From: Sulfurospirillum diekertiae
Lineage (GTDB): Bacteria; Campylobacterota; Campylobacteria; Campylobacterales; Sulfurospirillaceae
Direction: 5' to 3'
Assembly: GCF_002309535.1 (NCBI RefSeq)
Contig: NZ_CP023275.1
Location: 1,302,001-1,366,000, forward strand
Length of the DNA stretch: 64,000 nucleotides
Position numbers and translations under genes: made by a program. The notes beneath the pieces are model-generated. The model was not told where the DNA came from, searched no databases, and saw nothing but the letters and a program-made list of their open reading frames with translations. Below, one piece after another: positions 9,336 through 18,294 of this stretch (its first letter is position 1; each line of letters begins with the position of its first letter).

Positions 9336-9360
9336 ATCGACACATTATTCTTTTTGTTTA
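9336..9360 (-). promoter_or_regulatory. Sigma-28 (FliA) type promoter for flaG-fliD-fliS-fliT
   Basis: Read on the minus strand, TAAAC (beginning at 9360) is followed 21 bases later by CGATTT (CGAT at 9336-9339). This matches the spacing of the sigma-28 consensus, TAAAGTTT then GCCGATAA. It lies about 40 bases upstream of the flaG start. The assignment agrees with late flagellar genes being FliA-dependent. Confidence 0.6.
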
Positions 9361-9414
9361 ACTATTAAGACATAGTGTGTTATATTTCGTTATCTTTTAT
9401 CCAAAGGGTTATTT

Positions 9415-9777
9415 ATGAAAGTTGCATTAGTTTGTCAATCGCTATTGCTAAGTCGCGCACTCAAAAGTTTTTTAGGCGATTTAGTTGTTCCTTACAAACA
9501 GTGTGATTTTGTCATCAGTGATAAAAAAATTGAACTTGATAAACCTATTTTTTATATTTCCTCTAATGATGGAAATTTAATTATTCCTTTTTCCAAATCC
9601 TCTTTACTCATTGAGCTTGATAAATTTTTTCAACGCTTGATTATGTTCCAAGGCAACGTAGATGACATGATGCCTCCATCTAAACATGCATTTGATTTAG
9701 AAGAAAAAATTACGGTTTTAACCGAAAAGTTCAGAGAAGAACTGATCCAAACCATTCGAGGGTATTATGGCAATTAA
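9415..9777 (+). CDS. Conserved-looking hypothetical protein next to flagellar genes
   Basis: A 120-residue soluble protein I do not recognise. The first 75 residues alternate strands and helices (MKVALVCQSLLLSRALKSFL at the start resembles a receiver- or nucleotide-binding-type first strand); the last 35 are a charged helix (EEKITVLTEKFREEL). It is divergent from flaG, with a TATATT about 30 bases upstream, and its end overlaps the start of the rsmD-like gene by 11 bases, so the two are co-translated. No signal peptide or membrane segment. Confidence 0.7.
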   Translation: MKVALVCQSLLLSRALKSFLGDLVVPYKQCDFVISDKKIELDKPIFYISSNDGNLIIPFSKSSLLIELDKFFQRLIMFQGNVDDMMPPSKHAFDLEEKITVLTEKFREELIQTIRGYYGN

Positions 9778-10354
9778 GCCTCTTTTTACAACCATTAGTG
9801 CAGGTAAATATAAAGGTAAAAAGATTATGCTTCCTTCTCTTGAGAGTACACGAAGCACCAAAGCAATTCTCAAAGGTTCTCTCTTTGATAGTCTTCAATA
9901 CGACATTGTGGACGAAGTATTTGTTGAAGTATTTGGAGGAAGTGGTTCAATGGGCTTAGAAGCGTTGAGCCGTGGAGCCAAACAAGCCTATTTTATTGAA
10001 AAAGATAGAGCAGCATTTTCAGTGTTGAAAACTAATTGTAAAGAAATTGATGAAAAGCACACGACACCGCTGCAAGGTGATAGTTTTTTACTCTTTCCAA
10101 CACTCCTTTCTACCCTTACATGTAAAGCCTATTTTTATTTTGATCCACCTTTTTCTATTCGCGATGGGATGGAAGATATTTACCAAAAAGTACTCGCACT
10201 TATTGCTTCGATTCCTTCTCAAATGGCTCATTTGATTGTGATTGAGCATATGAGTAGTTTCATCCTTCCTGAAGCAATTGGGGCTTATGCACTACAAAAA
10301 ACTAAAAAATTTGGGAATAGCGCTTTGAGCTATTATCGTTCAAATGAAAACTAA
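9767..10354 (+). CDS. rsmD: RsmD-family 16S rRNA (guanine-N2)-methyltransferase
   Basis: A 195-residue SAM-dependent methyltransferase of the RsmD family, which in E. coli methylates G966 of 16S rRNA. Motif I appears as EVFGGSGSMGLEALSRGA (residues about 52-69), the acidic end of strand 2 as FIEKD, and the catalytic DPPF at residues about 124-127. The N-terminal GKYKGKKI segment is typical. It overlaps both neighbours. A TTACATGTAA copy at 10116-10125 encodes Leu-Thr-Cys-Lys just before motif IV. Confidence 0.85.
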   Translation: MAIKPLFTTISAGKYKGKKIMLPSLESTRSTKAILKGSLFDSLQYDIVDEVFVEVFGGSGSMGLEALSRGAKQAYFIEKDRAAFSVLKTNCKEIDEKHTTPLQGDSFLLFPTLLSTLTCKAYFYFDPPFSIRDGMEDIYQKVLALIASIPSQMAHLIVIEHMSSFILPEAIGAYALQKTKKFGNSALSYYRSNEN

Positions 10355-11048
10355 GACATTTATTAGTGATATTTCTGGTAAATCATTTCCGCTAACGGAG
10401 CGGATATCCTCTAAAGCTATTCGAGGCTCCATTTTAAAATACATTCAAGAGGCGAATCCCTCTTTTAATGAACAAAGTTATTTAGCCAATACGGAACTCA
10501 ATATTTTTCGGGAAAAATATATTACAGATTATTTGACCCAAGAGTTAGGTCAACTTTCTACATTAGAACACAAGGTTATCGACTCCTTTCAAAATCATTC
10601 TATTCTGACCGATAATATAGAAGACGATGATAAAACTACTTTGAGTTTTGGGCAGAGGATAGCCGATAAAGTGGCTACTTTTGGTGGAAGTTGGACATTT
10701 ATTATTTCATTTTGTTCTTTTTTAATGATCTGGATTTTAGTCAATGTCTACTGGTTTCATAATCAAGGGTTTGACCCATATCCTTATATTCTACTCAACT
10801 TGATTTTATCGTGTATTGCTGCATTACAAGCTCCTGTTATTATGATGAGTCAAAACAGGCAAGAAGAAAAAGACAGAATTCGTGCCAAAAACGATTATAT
10901 GATCAACCTTAAATCCGAACTTGAAATTCGCATGCTTCATGAAAAAATAGACCATCTTATTATGCATCAACAAGAAGAACTCCTTGAAATTCAGAAAGTT
11001 CAAATTGATATGATGGAAGATATTTTACAACGCGTTAATCAAAAATAA
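10344..11048 (+). CDS. DUF1003 family membrane protein
   Basis: A 234-residue protein with an N-terminal cytoplasmic part of about 110 residues that includes SGKSFP, as in DUF1003 proteins. Two membrane helices follow (about 112-135 and 146-168), joined by the family motif around NVYWFHNQGFDPYPYILLN, then NRQEEKDR and a coiled-coil tail (residues about 175-233). The biochemical role of the family is unknown. Start overlaps rsmD by 11 bases. A sigma-54 promoter begins right after its stop, so it is not part of the flgI operon. Confidence 0.8.
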   Translation: MKTKTFISDISGKSFPLTERISSKAIRGSILKYIQEANPSFNEQSYLANTELNIFREKYITDYLTQELGQLSTLEHKVIDSFQNHSILTDNIEDDDKTTLSFGQRIADKVATFGGSWTFIISFCSFLMIWILVNVYWFHNQGFDPYPYILLNLILSCIAALQAPVIMMSQNRQEEKDRIRAKNDYMINLKSELEIRMLHEKIDHLIMHQQEELLEIQKVQIDMMEDILQRVNQK

Positions 11049-11051
11049 CTC

Positions 11052-11069
11052 TTGGAACATTAATTGCTT
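11052..11069 (+). promoter_or_regulatory. Sigma-54 (RpoN) promoter for the flgI operon
   Basis: TTGGAACATTAATTGCTTT carries GG and GC separated by exactly 10 bases (GG 11054-11055, GC 11066-11067), matching the -24/-12 consensus TTGGCACN4TTGCW. It lies 37 bases upstream of the flgI ATG. Middle flagellar genes, including the flgI group, are RpoN-controlled in Campylobacterota. Confidence 0.75.
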
Positions 11070-11105
11070 TAGAATTGGCATGAATGTCAAATTTAAAGGA
11101 AATTG

Positions 11106-12158
11106 ATGAAGATCGTTAAACTATCTTTCGTATTAATTTCAGCGCTCAGTACGCTTTATGCCCAAAGAATAGGCGATATTGCTAATGTTATTGGTGTGCG
11201 TGATAACCAATTAATAGGCTATGGTCTTGTTGTCGGTCTTAATGGTACGGGCGATGGTTCCTCTTCACAGTTTACTTTGCGTTCACTTTCTAATCTTTTG
11301 CAAACAGTCAATGTGAAGATTGACCCTGCTGACATTAAATCCAAAAACGTTGCCGCTGTTCTTGTGACGGCTAAACTACCCGCTTTTGCGAGACAAGGTG
11401 ATAAAGTGGATGTTTCTGTCTCATCTATTGGCGATGCAAAGTCATTACAAGGTGGCAATCTGATCCTAACACCCCTTAAAGGTGTGGATGGCAAAATTTA
11501 CTCTTTAGCCCAAGGTTCACTCACCATTGGTGGTATGAATGGTAAAGAAAAAGGACAACTCAACCATCCTGCTTCTGCCAATATCTTTGGTGGAGCGATT
11601 GTAGAGCGTGAAATCGAAAATAACCTGCATGACCAAGAGTATGTGAACCTCTCACTCAAAGAGGCAAATTTTAACACAGCAGTGTCAATTCAAAATGAAC
11701 TCAACAGAAAATTTGGCAAAAAAGTGGCGGTAGCTACGGATTCAAGAACTATTCGTATGATGCGCCCTGAAAATTTGACCACGGTTGAATTTTTAGCGAA
11801 AACATTGGATGTTGATGTGAAGTATGAAAAAGAAGACAAAATTGTCATTGATGAACGCACAGGAACCATTGTTTCTGGTGTCAACATTAAAGTTGATCCT
11901 GTTGTGGTAACGCATGGTGACATTACGATTAAAATTGAAGCCAGCGATGTACCGCTTGATGATAAGAGTGTAGATATTGGTGGTGATGTACAGATTGCCA
12001 GCACTGAAAATCGTATCAAGATTAAAAAAGAGAGCATGACCGTTGCTAATATTGCACGTGCGCTTACAAAGCTTGGTGCAAAACCAAAAGACATTATTTC
12101 AATTTTGGAAAATATTAAACGCTCAGGTGCTATTACAGCTAGTTTGGAGATCATCTAA
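11106..12158 (+). CDS. flgI: Flagellar P-ring protein FlgI
   Basis: A 350-residue periplasmic protein that forms the P ring around the rod in the peptidoglycan layer. It has a Sec signal peptide (MKIVKLSFVLISALSTLYAQ, cleaved near residue 20) followed by the strongly conserved RIGDIANVIGVRDNQLIGYG and LVVGLNGTGD. The rest matches FlgI from end to end, including the C-terminal LTKLGAKPKDIISIL. The ATG at 11106 has AAGGA 6 bases upstream. The stop shares one base with flgJ. Confidence 0.96.
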   Translation: MKIVKLSFVLISALSTLYAQRIGDIANVIGVRDNQLIGYGLVVGLNGTGDGSSSQFTLRSLSNLLQTVNVKIDPADIKSKNVAAVLVTAKLPAFARQGDKVDVSVSSIGDAKSLQGGNLILTPLKGVDGKIYSLAQGSLTIGGMNGKEKGQLNHPASANIFGGAIVEREIENNLHDQEYVNLSLKEANFNTAVSIQNELNRKFGKKVAVATDSRTIRMMRPENLTTVEFLAKTLDVDVKYEKEDKIVIDERTGTIVSGVNIKVDPVVVTHGDITIKIEASDVPLDDKSVDIGGDVQIASTENRIKIKKESMTVANIARALTKLGAKPKDIISILENIKRSGAITASLEII

Positions 12159-12466
12159 TGCAAACAACCGATAGCAGTGTAGCACTTATCAATGCCAATT
12201 ATAGTGGGGCTATCAAACACGTTGATTCCAATGCTAAAAATGATGCAGCCCTCAGAGAACAAACCGATAAATTTGAAGCTTTTTTTGTGAAACAAATTCT
12301 TGATATTGCTATCAACAGTGAGGACAACAATGAAAATAGTCTTTTCCCGAAAGATGCGGGTGATAAGATTTATAAGTCGATGTATAACGATACTATGAGT
12401 AATGCTCTAAGTGGAAAATTAGGATTAAGCGAGATGTTATTTACATATTTAAAAGAAGGTCGTTAA
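12158..12466 (+). CDS. flgJ: Rod-binding protein FlgJ (short form, no muramidase domain)
   Basis: A 102-residue protein equivalent to the N-terminal rod-scaffolding domain of FlgJ (DKFEAFFVKQILDIAINS, then GDKIYKSMYNDTMSNALS). The C-terminal peptidoglycan hydrolase domain seen in gammaproteobacteria is absent, which is normal in Campylobacterota. It is coupled to flgI by a one-base overlap. Confidence 0.9.
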   Translation: MQTTDSSVALINANYSGAIKHVDSNAKNDAALREQTDKFEAFFVKQILDIAINSEDNNENSLFPKDAGDKIYKSMYNDTMSNALSGKLGLSEMLFTYLKEGR

Positions 12467-12489
12467 AGTTTTATCATTTTGGACGATAT
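12464..12489 (+). promoter_or_regulatory. Sigma-28 (FliA) type promoter for flgM
   Basis: TAAAGTTT at 12464-12471, an exact -35 match, is followed by ACGATAT with CGAT at 12484-12487. The spacer is one base shorter than consensus. It starts on the flgJ stop codon and lies 38 bases before the flgM ATG, so flgM-flgN-flgK can be transcribed separately from the RpoN-driven flgI. The dual control suits an anti-sigma factor gene. Confidence 0.6.
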
Positions 12490-12526
12490 GGTAGTTAAGA
12501 ACTTCCAAACCAAAAAAGGGTTTAAA

Positions 12527-12727
12527 ATGATTTCAAAAATTCAGACGTCCAATATGGCGTATATACAACAAAGTGCCCCCAAAGATGACTCATCTAAAGG
12601 GATAACTAAAACAGAAAAAACTGAAGGTGTAGATAAAGTCTCCGCACTCAAAGAGCAGATCGCAAATGGAACTTATAAAGTCGATCTAGCAAAAACTGCT
12701 CAAGCAGCCGCGGAAGAGTTGATCTAA
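12527..12727 (+). CDS. flgM: Anti-sigma-28 factor FlgM
   Basis: A 66-residue protein starting MISKIQTSNMAY. The C-terminal half carries the FlgM pattern VDKVSALKEQIANGTYKVD followed by LAKTAQAAAEELI, the helices that clamp FliA. The start is the ATG at 12527, preceded by AAGGG; an in-frame ATG at 12479 would place the sigma-28 -10 element inside the gene. Its place before flgN and flgK is the campylobacterial arrangement. Confidence 0.88.
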   Translation: MISKIQTSNMAYIQQSAPKDDSSKGITKTEKTEGVDKVSALKEQIANGTYKVDLAKTAQAAAEELI

Positions 12728-12731
12728 ATCC

Positions 12732-12741
12732 TTACATGTAA
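12732..12741. repeat. Intergenic TTACATGTAA palindrome before flgN
   Basis: One of the few non-coding copies of the recurrent palindrome. It runs straight into AAAAGGAT, the probable ribosome-binding site of flgN (ATG at 12754), within a longer imperfect dyad (ATCCTT ... AAAAGGAT). Confidence 0.8.
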
Positions 12742-12753
12742 AAGGATCATACG

Positions 12754-13182
12754 ATGTTGACACACTACTTACACAATGCGATTAAAGATATTGAAAACCT
12801 CATTGAACAAACACACAAAGATATAGCAGCTATTAAAGTCGCAAATCATAGTGAGGTTTTTGAGAGAGCAAAAATTAAAAATGATCTAATTCAGTCTTTT
12901 GAAACGAAAAAATCTCTTTTGGACAATGAATTGATGAAAATGCTCAAAGAGAGTGGAAAAACATCGCTTGAAGAGTTATTGAGTGTCGAACAAAAAGAGC
13001 TTTTGGCGCAAATGAAAGTGAAACTCTCAGAGTTAAAAACGTGTAATAAACAGTATGCAAAGTATGTTGTCACCATTAGTCAATTTTACAATGTTTTACT
13101 TGATAGTATCTTTCCAAGAGATATGGAAGGTTATAAAGTCGCGGATCATCAGCCAGCTTCTTTACTCAAAGTTAGGGCTTAA
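12754..13182 (+). CDS. flgN: FlgN-like flagellar export chaperone
   Basis: A 142-residue, nearly all-helical protein (heptad-rich, for example NDLIQSFETKKSLLDNELMKM). It lies between flgM and flgK, where FlgN, the chaperone for the hook-filament junction proteins FlgK and FlgL, is encoded in Campylobacterota. Identification rests on position, size and helical character; FlgN proteins diverge strongly. Confidence 0.75.
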   Translation: MLTHYLHNAIKDIENLIEQTHKDIAAIKVANHSEVFERAKIKNDLIQSFETKKSLLDNELMKMLKESGKTSLEELLSVEQKELLAQMKVKLSELKTCNKQYAKYVVTISQFYNVLLDSIFPRDMEGYKVADHQPASLLKVRA

Positions 13183-13185
13183 GTT

Positions 13186-15033
13186 ATGAGTAACTTATTT
13201 GGGATTTTAAATACAGGTAATTCTGGATTAAATGCCGCTCAAGTCGCTGTAGCAACCACGAGCCAAAATATTTCTAATGCTCAAAATACTTTTTATACAC
13301 GCCAAAGAGTGAGTTTTAGTGCAAGTCCTGCACTTAATTCTCAAGGTGTGAGCGTAGGCTCTGGTGTCACCGTGACATCTATTGTGCGTATTCATGATGA
13401 ATTGGTTTTTTCGAAGCTAAGAAGCGCTGCTACAAATCTTTCATACGATACAAATTCATCTCAATCACTTCAAGAAGTCGCAAAATATTTTCCAGACTTA
13501 AGTGATGCAGGTATTGCAAAAGATTTAACATCGTACTTTACGGAATGGAATAACCTTGCATCCAATACCACGGCTGGTTCTCAAAAAATAGCATTAGTGC
13601 AAGCTGCTTCAACTTTAGGAGGAGATATCCAATCAACCAGAGAAACGATCCGAAATCTCCAAGACTCTGTGAATACACAGCTTAAAAGCACGGTTGATGA
13701 AGTCAATAGTATTGGCCAGCAAATGGCTGACGTTAATAAACAAATTGCTACCATTGAATCTCAAAAAGGCAACTATGCCAACGATCTTCGCGATAAACGT
13801 GACCAATTAGAACTGACACTTTCAAATCTTGTTGGTTTTTCTGTTTCAAAAGGTAATCTCATCAGTAATGATAGTATTGATGCCAATATGACAGATACAG
13901 GAACACAGTATTATCTCAATATTGCAGGAGCAACGCTTGTGGATGGTTCAACGTTCCATCCGCTTGTGATAGACAATAGTTCTAATGGAAGTAGTTATTA
14001 CTCTATTTATTCTGAAATTCAAGATGGTACTCGTTATAACTTAACGGAACAGTTATCGGGTGGTAAAATTGGTTCGATGCTGGATCTTAGAGGTCGTGTG
14101 ATTGATCCTTCTGTTAATGGAGGCTATCCGCAAGATGGTACGATTCAAAGTTATATCAACAATCTTGATACTTTTGCACAAAGTATTATCACAGAAACGA
14201 ACAATATTTATGCAAATAGCGCTCAAAAAAGTATGCAAACACCTAATTTAGACCTCAAAAGTAATACGTCTTTGCAAAATGCCTATAATAACGTTGAAAA
14301 TGGTAGTTTTGATATGATTGTTTATGATAGCGCAGGTAAAGAAGTTGCTCGCAAAACAATTACTATTGACAATGCGACAACTATGGGTGATGATACTTTC
14401 TCAAAAAGTATATTAACTCAAATAAATACAAGCACCGATGATAATAAAGATAATAATTCACTCAATGATGTGGATGACTATTTTAAAGCAACATTTGCGG
14501 ATAATGGAGCATTTTCTCTTTCGCCTACAATCAATAATAACGGTTATACGATTGCTATTCAAGATAAGGGAACAAATTTCCCTGGTGCTGTGGGTATAAG
14601 TCAATTTTTTACAGGTACAGATGCTTCGAATATTGATGTCAAAGCAGAATATAAAAAAGATTCTTCATTAATACAAGGCTATGGTGCACCAATCAGTGGT
14701 AATCAGGATGTTGCTAATGCTATGTTACAGTTGCAATACAACAAAATCAATTTTTATGGAAAAAGTGGATCGGTATCGAGTGATACGATTTCAGGGTATT
14801 ACAGCGCTGTTACGACCAAAGTAGCAACAGATGCATCAGCAGCTACATCCAGTTATGATACAAATGAAGCACTGTATAATACAATTAATACACAATTTCA
14901 ATCCATTAGTGGTGTTAATAAAGATGAAGAGCTGGCAAATTTAATACAATACCAAAAATCATATACGGCAGCAGCAAAAATTATTACAACCATTAATGAA
15001 ATGTTAGATACTCTTTTAGGCATTAAACAATAG
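13186..15033 (+). CDS. flgK: Flagellar hook-associated protein FlgK (HAP1)
   Basis: A 615-residue junction protein between hook and filament. The N-terminus has the flagellar rod/hook signature (FGILNTGNSGLNAAQVAVATTSQNISNA). The C-terminus ends ELANLIQYQKSYTAAAKII, the D0 helix shared by axial proteins. The ATG at 13186 begins 3 bases after the flgN stop. No palindrome copy lies in this 1.8-kb gene. Confidence 0.95.
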   Translation: MSNLFGILNTGNSGLNAAQVAVATTSQNISNAQNTFYTRQRVSFSASPALNSQGVSVGSGVTVTSIVRIHDELVFSKLRSAATNLSYDTNSSQSLQEVAKYFPDLSDAGIAKDLTSYFTEWNNLASNTTAGSQKIALVQAASTLGGDIQSTRETIRNLQDSVNTQLKSTVDEVNSIGQQMADVNKQIATIESQKGNYANDLRDKRDQLELTLSNLVGFSVSKGNLISNDSIDANMTDTGTQYYLNIAGATLVDGSTFHPLVIDNSSNGSSYYSIYSEIQDGTRYNLTEQLSGGKIGSMLDLRGRVIDPSVNGGYPQDGTIQSYINNLDTFAQSIITETNNIYANSAQKSMQTPNLDLKSNTSLQNAYNNVENGSFDMIVYDSAGKEVARKTITIDNATTMGDDTFSKSILTQINTSTDDNKDNNSLNDVDDYFKATFADNGAFSLSPTINNNGYTIAIQDKGTNFPGAVGISQFFTGTDASNIDVKAEYKKDSSLIQGYGAPISGNQDVANAMLQLQYNKINFYGKSGSVSSDTISGYYSAVTTKVATDASAATSSYDTNEALYNTINTQFQSISGVNKDEELANLIQYQKSYTAAAKIITTINEMLDTLLGIKQ

Positions 15034-15845
15034 TGAAAAAATTTCCTTTTTTGAGCACTTCCATCTTGGTGCTCATTTTCCTATTTTGTTTTGTATTTCC
15101 TTCTTTCTATGCAGGATCAGCATACGATCTGAATCCTTCTGTAATTTTATTACCTCCCAGTTACGAGCATCTTTTAGGCACGGATAGATTAGGGCGTGAT
15201 CTTTTTGCCCGCTTGATGATAGGAGGGCAAGTCTCTTTGATTATTGGTGTCTTAAGCGCATTGATTTCTAGTTTAGTGGGACTGATGATTGGTATTAGCG
15301 CGGGATTTTTCCAAAAAAGTGTTGATAAGCTTATTATTATCGTGATTGATCTTTTTCTAACGTTTCCGACATTTTTTCTTCTTTTAGCATTGATTAGCTA
15401 TATGAGCGCTTCGGTGTGGGTGCTTATTTTTATTATTTCCATTACAGGATGGATGGGAATGGCAAGGATGATCCGCTCAGAAAGCTTTGCTATTTCGAAT
15501 GCTCCATTTATTAAAATTTTAAAACTATCCAATGTGAACACATTGAAAATTATTTTTAAGTACTTCGCTCCATTACTTGCACCTATTTTTTTTATTAGTT
15601 TTACTTTTGGTGTCAGTGGAGCCATCTTAGCGGAGAGTGGGCTTAGCTTTTTAGGTATTGGCATTACGCCTCCACAAATGAGTTGGGGTGTGATTATTAG
15701 TGAAGGGAAAGAGGTCATAGATATTGCATGGTGGCTTAGTTTTTTTCCAGGTTTTTTGATCTTTTTAGTTACTCTTTCGCTCATCAATCTCTCTGATTAT
15801 TTACAAAGCAAGAGTAATGAAAAAGATATTTTAAATGACATTTGA
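15033..15845 (+). CDS. Orphan OppC/DppC-type ABC transporter permease
   Basis: A 270-residue inner-membrane permease of the peptide/nickel ABC family. It has the OppC N-terminal helix, then HLLGTDRLGRDLFARLMIG, five further hydrophobic segments, and an EAA-type loop (NVNTLKIIFKYFAPLLAPI) where the ATPase docks. The GTG start overlaps the flgK stop (TAGTGA). No binding protein, second permease or ATPase is nearby, so partners must be encoded elsewhere; the substrate (peptide, microcin or nickel-like cargo) cannot be told. Confidence 0.85.
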   Translation: MKKFPFLSTSILVLIFLFCFVFPSFYAGSAYDLNPSVILLPPSYEHLLGTDRLGRDLFARLMIGGQVSLIIGVLSALISSLVGLMIGISAGFFQKSVDKLIIIVIDLFLTFPTFFLLLALISYMSASVWVLIFIISITGWMGMARMIRSESFAISNAPFIKILKLSNVNTLKIIFKYFAPLLAPIFFISFTFGVSGAILAESGLSFLGIGITPPQMSWGVIISEGKEVIDIAWWLSFFPGFLIFLVTLSLINLSDYLQSKSNEKDILNDI

Positions 15846-16587
15846 TCAAATTGCAAAACGCCTCAAAGAAGAAGCTCTTAAACGTAATCATAGAGAAGAA
15901 ATATCCTTAGATCGACCTGATCCTTTAATGATTGCTTCCCGTTATAATGATGAATTTAGTGCGTTAGTTTGTGCACTGTTCGCGTATGGTAATGTTCCAG
16001 CAATCATAAAATTTTTGGAAAGTTTAGATTTTTCACTCTTAGATAGTGATGAAGACACGATTCAAAAAACACTAGCGCATCATTATTATCGCTTTCAAAA
16101 TTCTCAAGATATTCAAGCCCTGTTTATCACATTGAGTCGTCTAAAAAAAGAAGGTTCATTGGAGTCTATTTTTGTCTTAGCGTATCAAAAAAGTGCCAAT
16201 GTTATGGATGGGTTACGTGCTTTAATTGCAATGCTATATGATTTGAATCCTTACCGTTCACGTGGCTATCAGTTTTTATTGGGTACAATACCTTCTATAA
16301 ACCCACACTCCCCTTATAAACGATGGCATATGTATCTTAGATGGATGGTTCGTAAAGATCATCTTGACCTTGGTCTTTGGCAGGGCGTTAATACCAAAGA
16401 TTTGCTCGTACCACTTGATACTCACACCTTCGCATTGGGTAAGAAATTAGGCTTAATTCAGCGAAAATCCTATGATTTTAAAGCTGTATTAGAGTTGAGT
16501 GAGGCATTTAAAAAAATTGATCCAAGTGATCCTGTCAAATACGATTTTGCACTCTATCGCTTAGGACAAGAGAAAATTTTTCTTTAA
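15835..16587 (+). CDS. TIGR02757 family protein
   Basis: A 250-residue soluble protein that matches the TIGR02757 family as I remember it: DPLMIASRYNDEFSALVCALFAYGNV near residues 25-50, and a C-terminal region with RWMVRKDHLDLGLW and LVPLDTHTFALG. Its helical pattern recalls the HhH-type DNA glycosylase fold, but no function has been established to my knowledge. It overlaps the permease gene by 11 bases, so they share a transcript. Confidence 0.8.
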   Translation: MTFDQIAKRLKEEALKRNHREEISLDRPDPLMIASRYNDEFSALVCALFAYGNVPAIIKFLESLDFSLLDSDEDTIQKTLAHHYYRFQNSQDIQALFITLSRLKKEGSLESIFVLAYQKSANVMDGLRALIAMLYDLNPYRSRGYQFLLGTIPSINPHSPYKRWHMYLRWMVRKDHLDLGLWQGVNTKDLLVPLDTHTFALGKKLGLIQRKSYDFKAVLELSEAFKKIDPSDPVKYDFALYRLGQEKIFL

Positions 16588-16595
16588 GGTTTAGA

Positions 16596-18290
16596 ATGAA
16601 TATAAAGTATTGGCTCCCTAGGAGTTTTACTGTTTTAAGGGAGGGTTACTCTGTTGCAAAGTTATCGTCTGATATTGTAGCAGGCTCTACCGTTGCGATT
16701 ATTGCATTGCCTTTAGCAATGGCTTTTGCAATAGCCAGTGGAGTTAGTCCAGAAAAAGGATTGTTTACAGCGGTTGTCGCAGGAATTATCATCTCTCTCT
16801 TTGGTGGGAGTAGGTACCAGATTGGAGGTCCTACGGGGGCTTTTGTTGTGGTACTTTATGCGGTTATCTTAAAACATGGATACGACGGTTTAGTCATTGC
16901 TACATTTTTAGCAGGTATCATGCTCTTTTTTATGGGAGTCTTTAGACTTGGTAATATTATCAAGTATATTCCTTATCCTGTTACAGTTGGTTTTACCACA
17001 GGAATAGCGCTGATTATCTTCTCTTCACAGATCAAAGATTTTTTTGGTCTTCCTATTGCCAAGATGCCAGCAGAGTTTATTGATCAGTGGAAGCTTTACT
17101 CAACTGAGTTTTTACATGTAAACTATTACGCACTTGCAGTTGGTGTTGTAAGTATTGCACTGTTGATCAAATTACGCCATCGGTTTCCTCATATTCCTAC
17201 ACCTATTATTGTCATTATTCTTTCAGCTTGTGCGGTGTATTTTTTCAAACTTCCTGTGGAGACGATTGGCTCTAAATTTGGTACACTCCCTTCTACGTTA
17301 CCCTATCCATCGATTCCTGCGTTTTCGCTAGAAAAAGTGCGTGCTGTTTTCCCAGATGCTATTACCATAGCGCTCTTAGGCGCCATTGAATCACTGCTTT
17401 CGTGTGTTGTAGCCGATGGTATGACAGGAGATCGTCACCACTCTAACAAAGAACTTATGGCTCAAGGAACAGCTAATATTGCCTCAGTTTTGTTTGGTGG
17501 TATTGCTGCTACAGGTGCGATTGCAAGAACTGCTACGAATATTAAAGCAGGTGCATATAGTCCTATCGCAGGGGTTGTACATTCACTTATGTTACTCATT
17601 TTTATGTTTTTATTTTCTAAATTTATTGTGCTAATTCCTTTAGCAACATTAGCCGCTATCTTAATTGTTGTTGCATGGAATATGAGCGAATTTCACCATT
17701 TTAAAGCCATTGCTCTTAAATCCGAACGTAATGATATCGTTGTGCTTTTAATGACTTTTTTTCTCACGGTTTTGATTGATCTTAATACCGGTGTACAAAC
17801 AGGCATTATGTTGGCTGGACTGTTATTTATTAAGCGTATGATTGATGTGACAGGAATAGTGGATACTAAAAATACGATTGGAATGCCTTTAGATGAGGAT
17901 GATGAGCCTATAGAAGTTGAGGATACTAATGCTATCTCTAAAAAAATTGTTCCTAAAGATGTTGAAGTGTATGAAATTGATGGACCTTTCTTTTTTGGCG
18001 TTGCAGATCGTCTCAAAAACGTGCTTAGTGAAGTGAGCGAGCCACCTAAAGTCTTTATCTTGCGTATGCGCCATGTCCCTATGATTGATGCAACGGGACT
18101 TCATGCGTTAGATGAATTTTTTGATCTTTGCCAAGGCAATGGAACGATTCTTGTACTTTCAGGAGTTAATGAGCACATTAAGCTTAAAATACGCCGTCTT
18201 GGATTTGAGAAAAAAATAGGGATAGAAAATATCACAGATAATATTGATATGGCACTTAGCCGTGCTCATAGATTATTAGAAAAGGAGTAA
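16596..18290 (+). CDS. SulP family anion transporter with STAS domain
   Basis: A 564-residue SulP (SLC26-like) permease. The membrane part (residues about 20-420) begins LSSDIVAGSTVAIIALPLAMAFAIASGV and includes GGPTGAFVVVL, the anion-site region. The cytoplasmic STAS domain occupies about 440-555, with MIDATGLHALDEF near residue 490. SulP proteins carry sulfate, bicarbonate, dicarboxylates or nitrate; the anion here is not evident. One palindrome copy (17111-17122) encodes Leu-His-Val-Asn in a periplasmic loop or helix end. Confidence 0.92.
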   Translation: MNIKYWLPRSFTVLREGYSVAKLSSDIVAGSTVAIIALPLAMAFAIASGVSPEKGLFTAVVAGIIISLFGGSRYQIGGPTGAFVVVLYAVILKHGYDGLVIATFLAGIMLFFMGVFRLGNIIKYIPYPVTVGFTTGIALIIFSSQIKDFFGLPIAKMPAEFIDQWKLYSTEFLHVNYYALAVGVVSIALLIKLRHRFPHIPTPIIVIILSACAVYFFKLPVETIGSKFGTLPSTLPYPSIPAFSLEKVRAVFPDAITIALLGAIESLLSCVVADGMTGDRHHSNKELMAQGTANIASVLFGGIAATGAIARTATNIKAGAYSPIAGVVHSLMLLIFMFLFSKFIVLIPLATLAAILIVVAWNMSEFHHFKAIALKSERNDIVVLLMTFFLTVLIDLNTGVQTGIMLAGLLFIKRMIDVTGIVDTKNTIGMPLDEDDEPIEVEDTNAISKKIVPKDVEVYEIDGPFFFGVADRLKNVLSEVSEPPKVFILRMRHVPMIDATGLHALDEFFDLCQGNGTILVLSGVNEHIKLKIRRLGFEKKIGIENITDNIDMALSRAHRLLEKE

Positions 18291-18294
18291 ATAG

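Noticed and set aside
11690-12154. 154-codon open frame on the minus strand within flgI
   Set aside because: Lies entirely antisense to flgI, with no start signal, and no conserved pattern.
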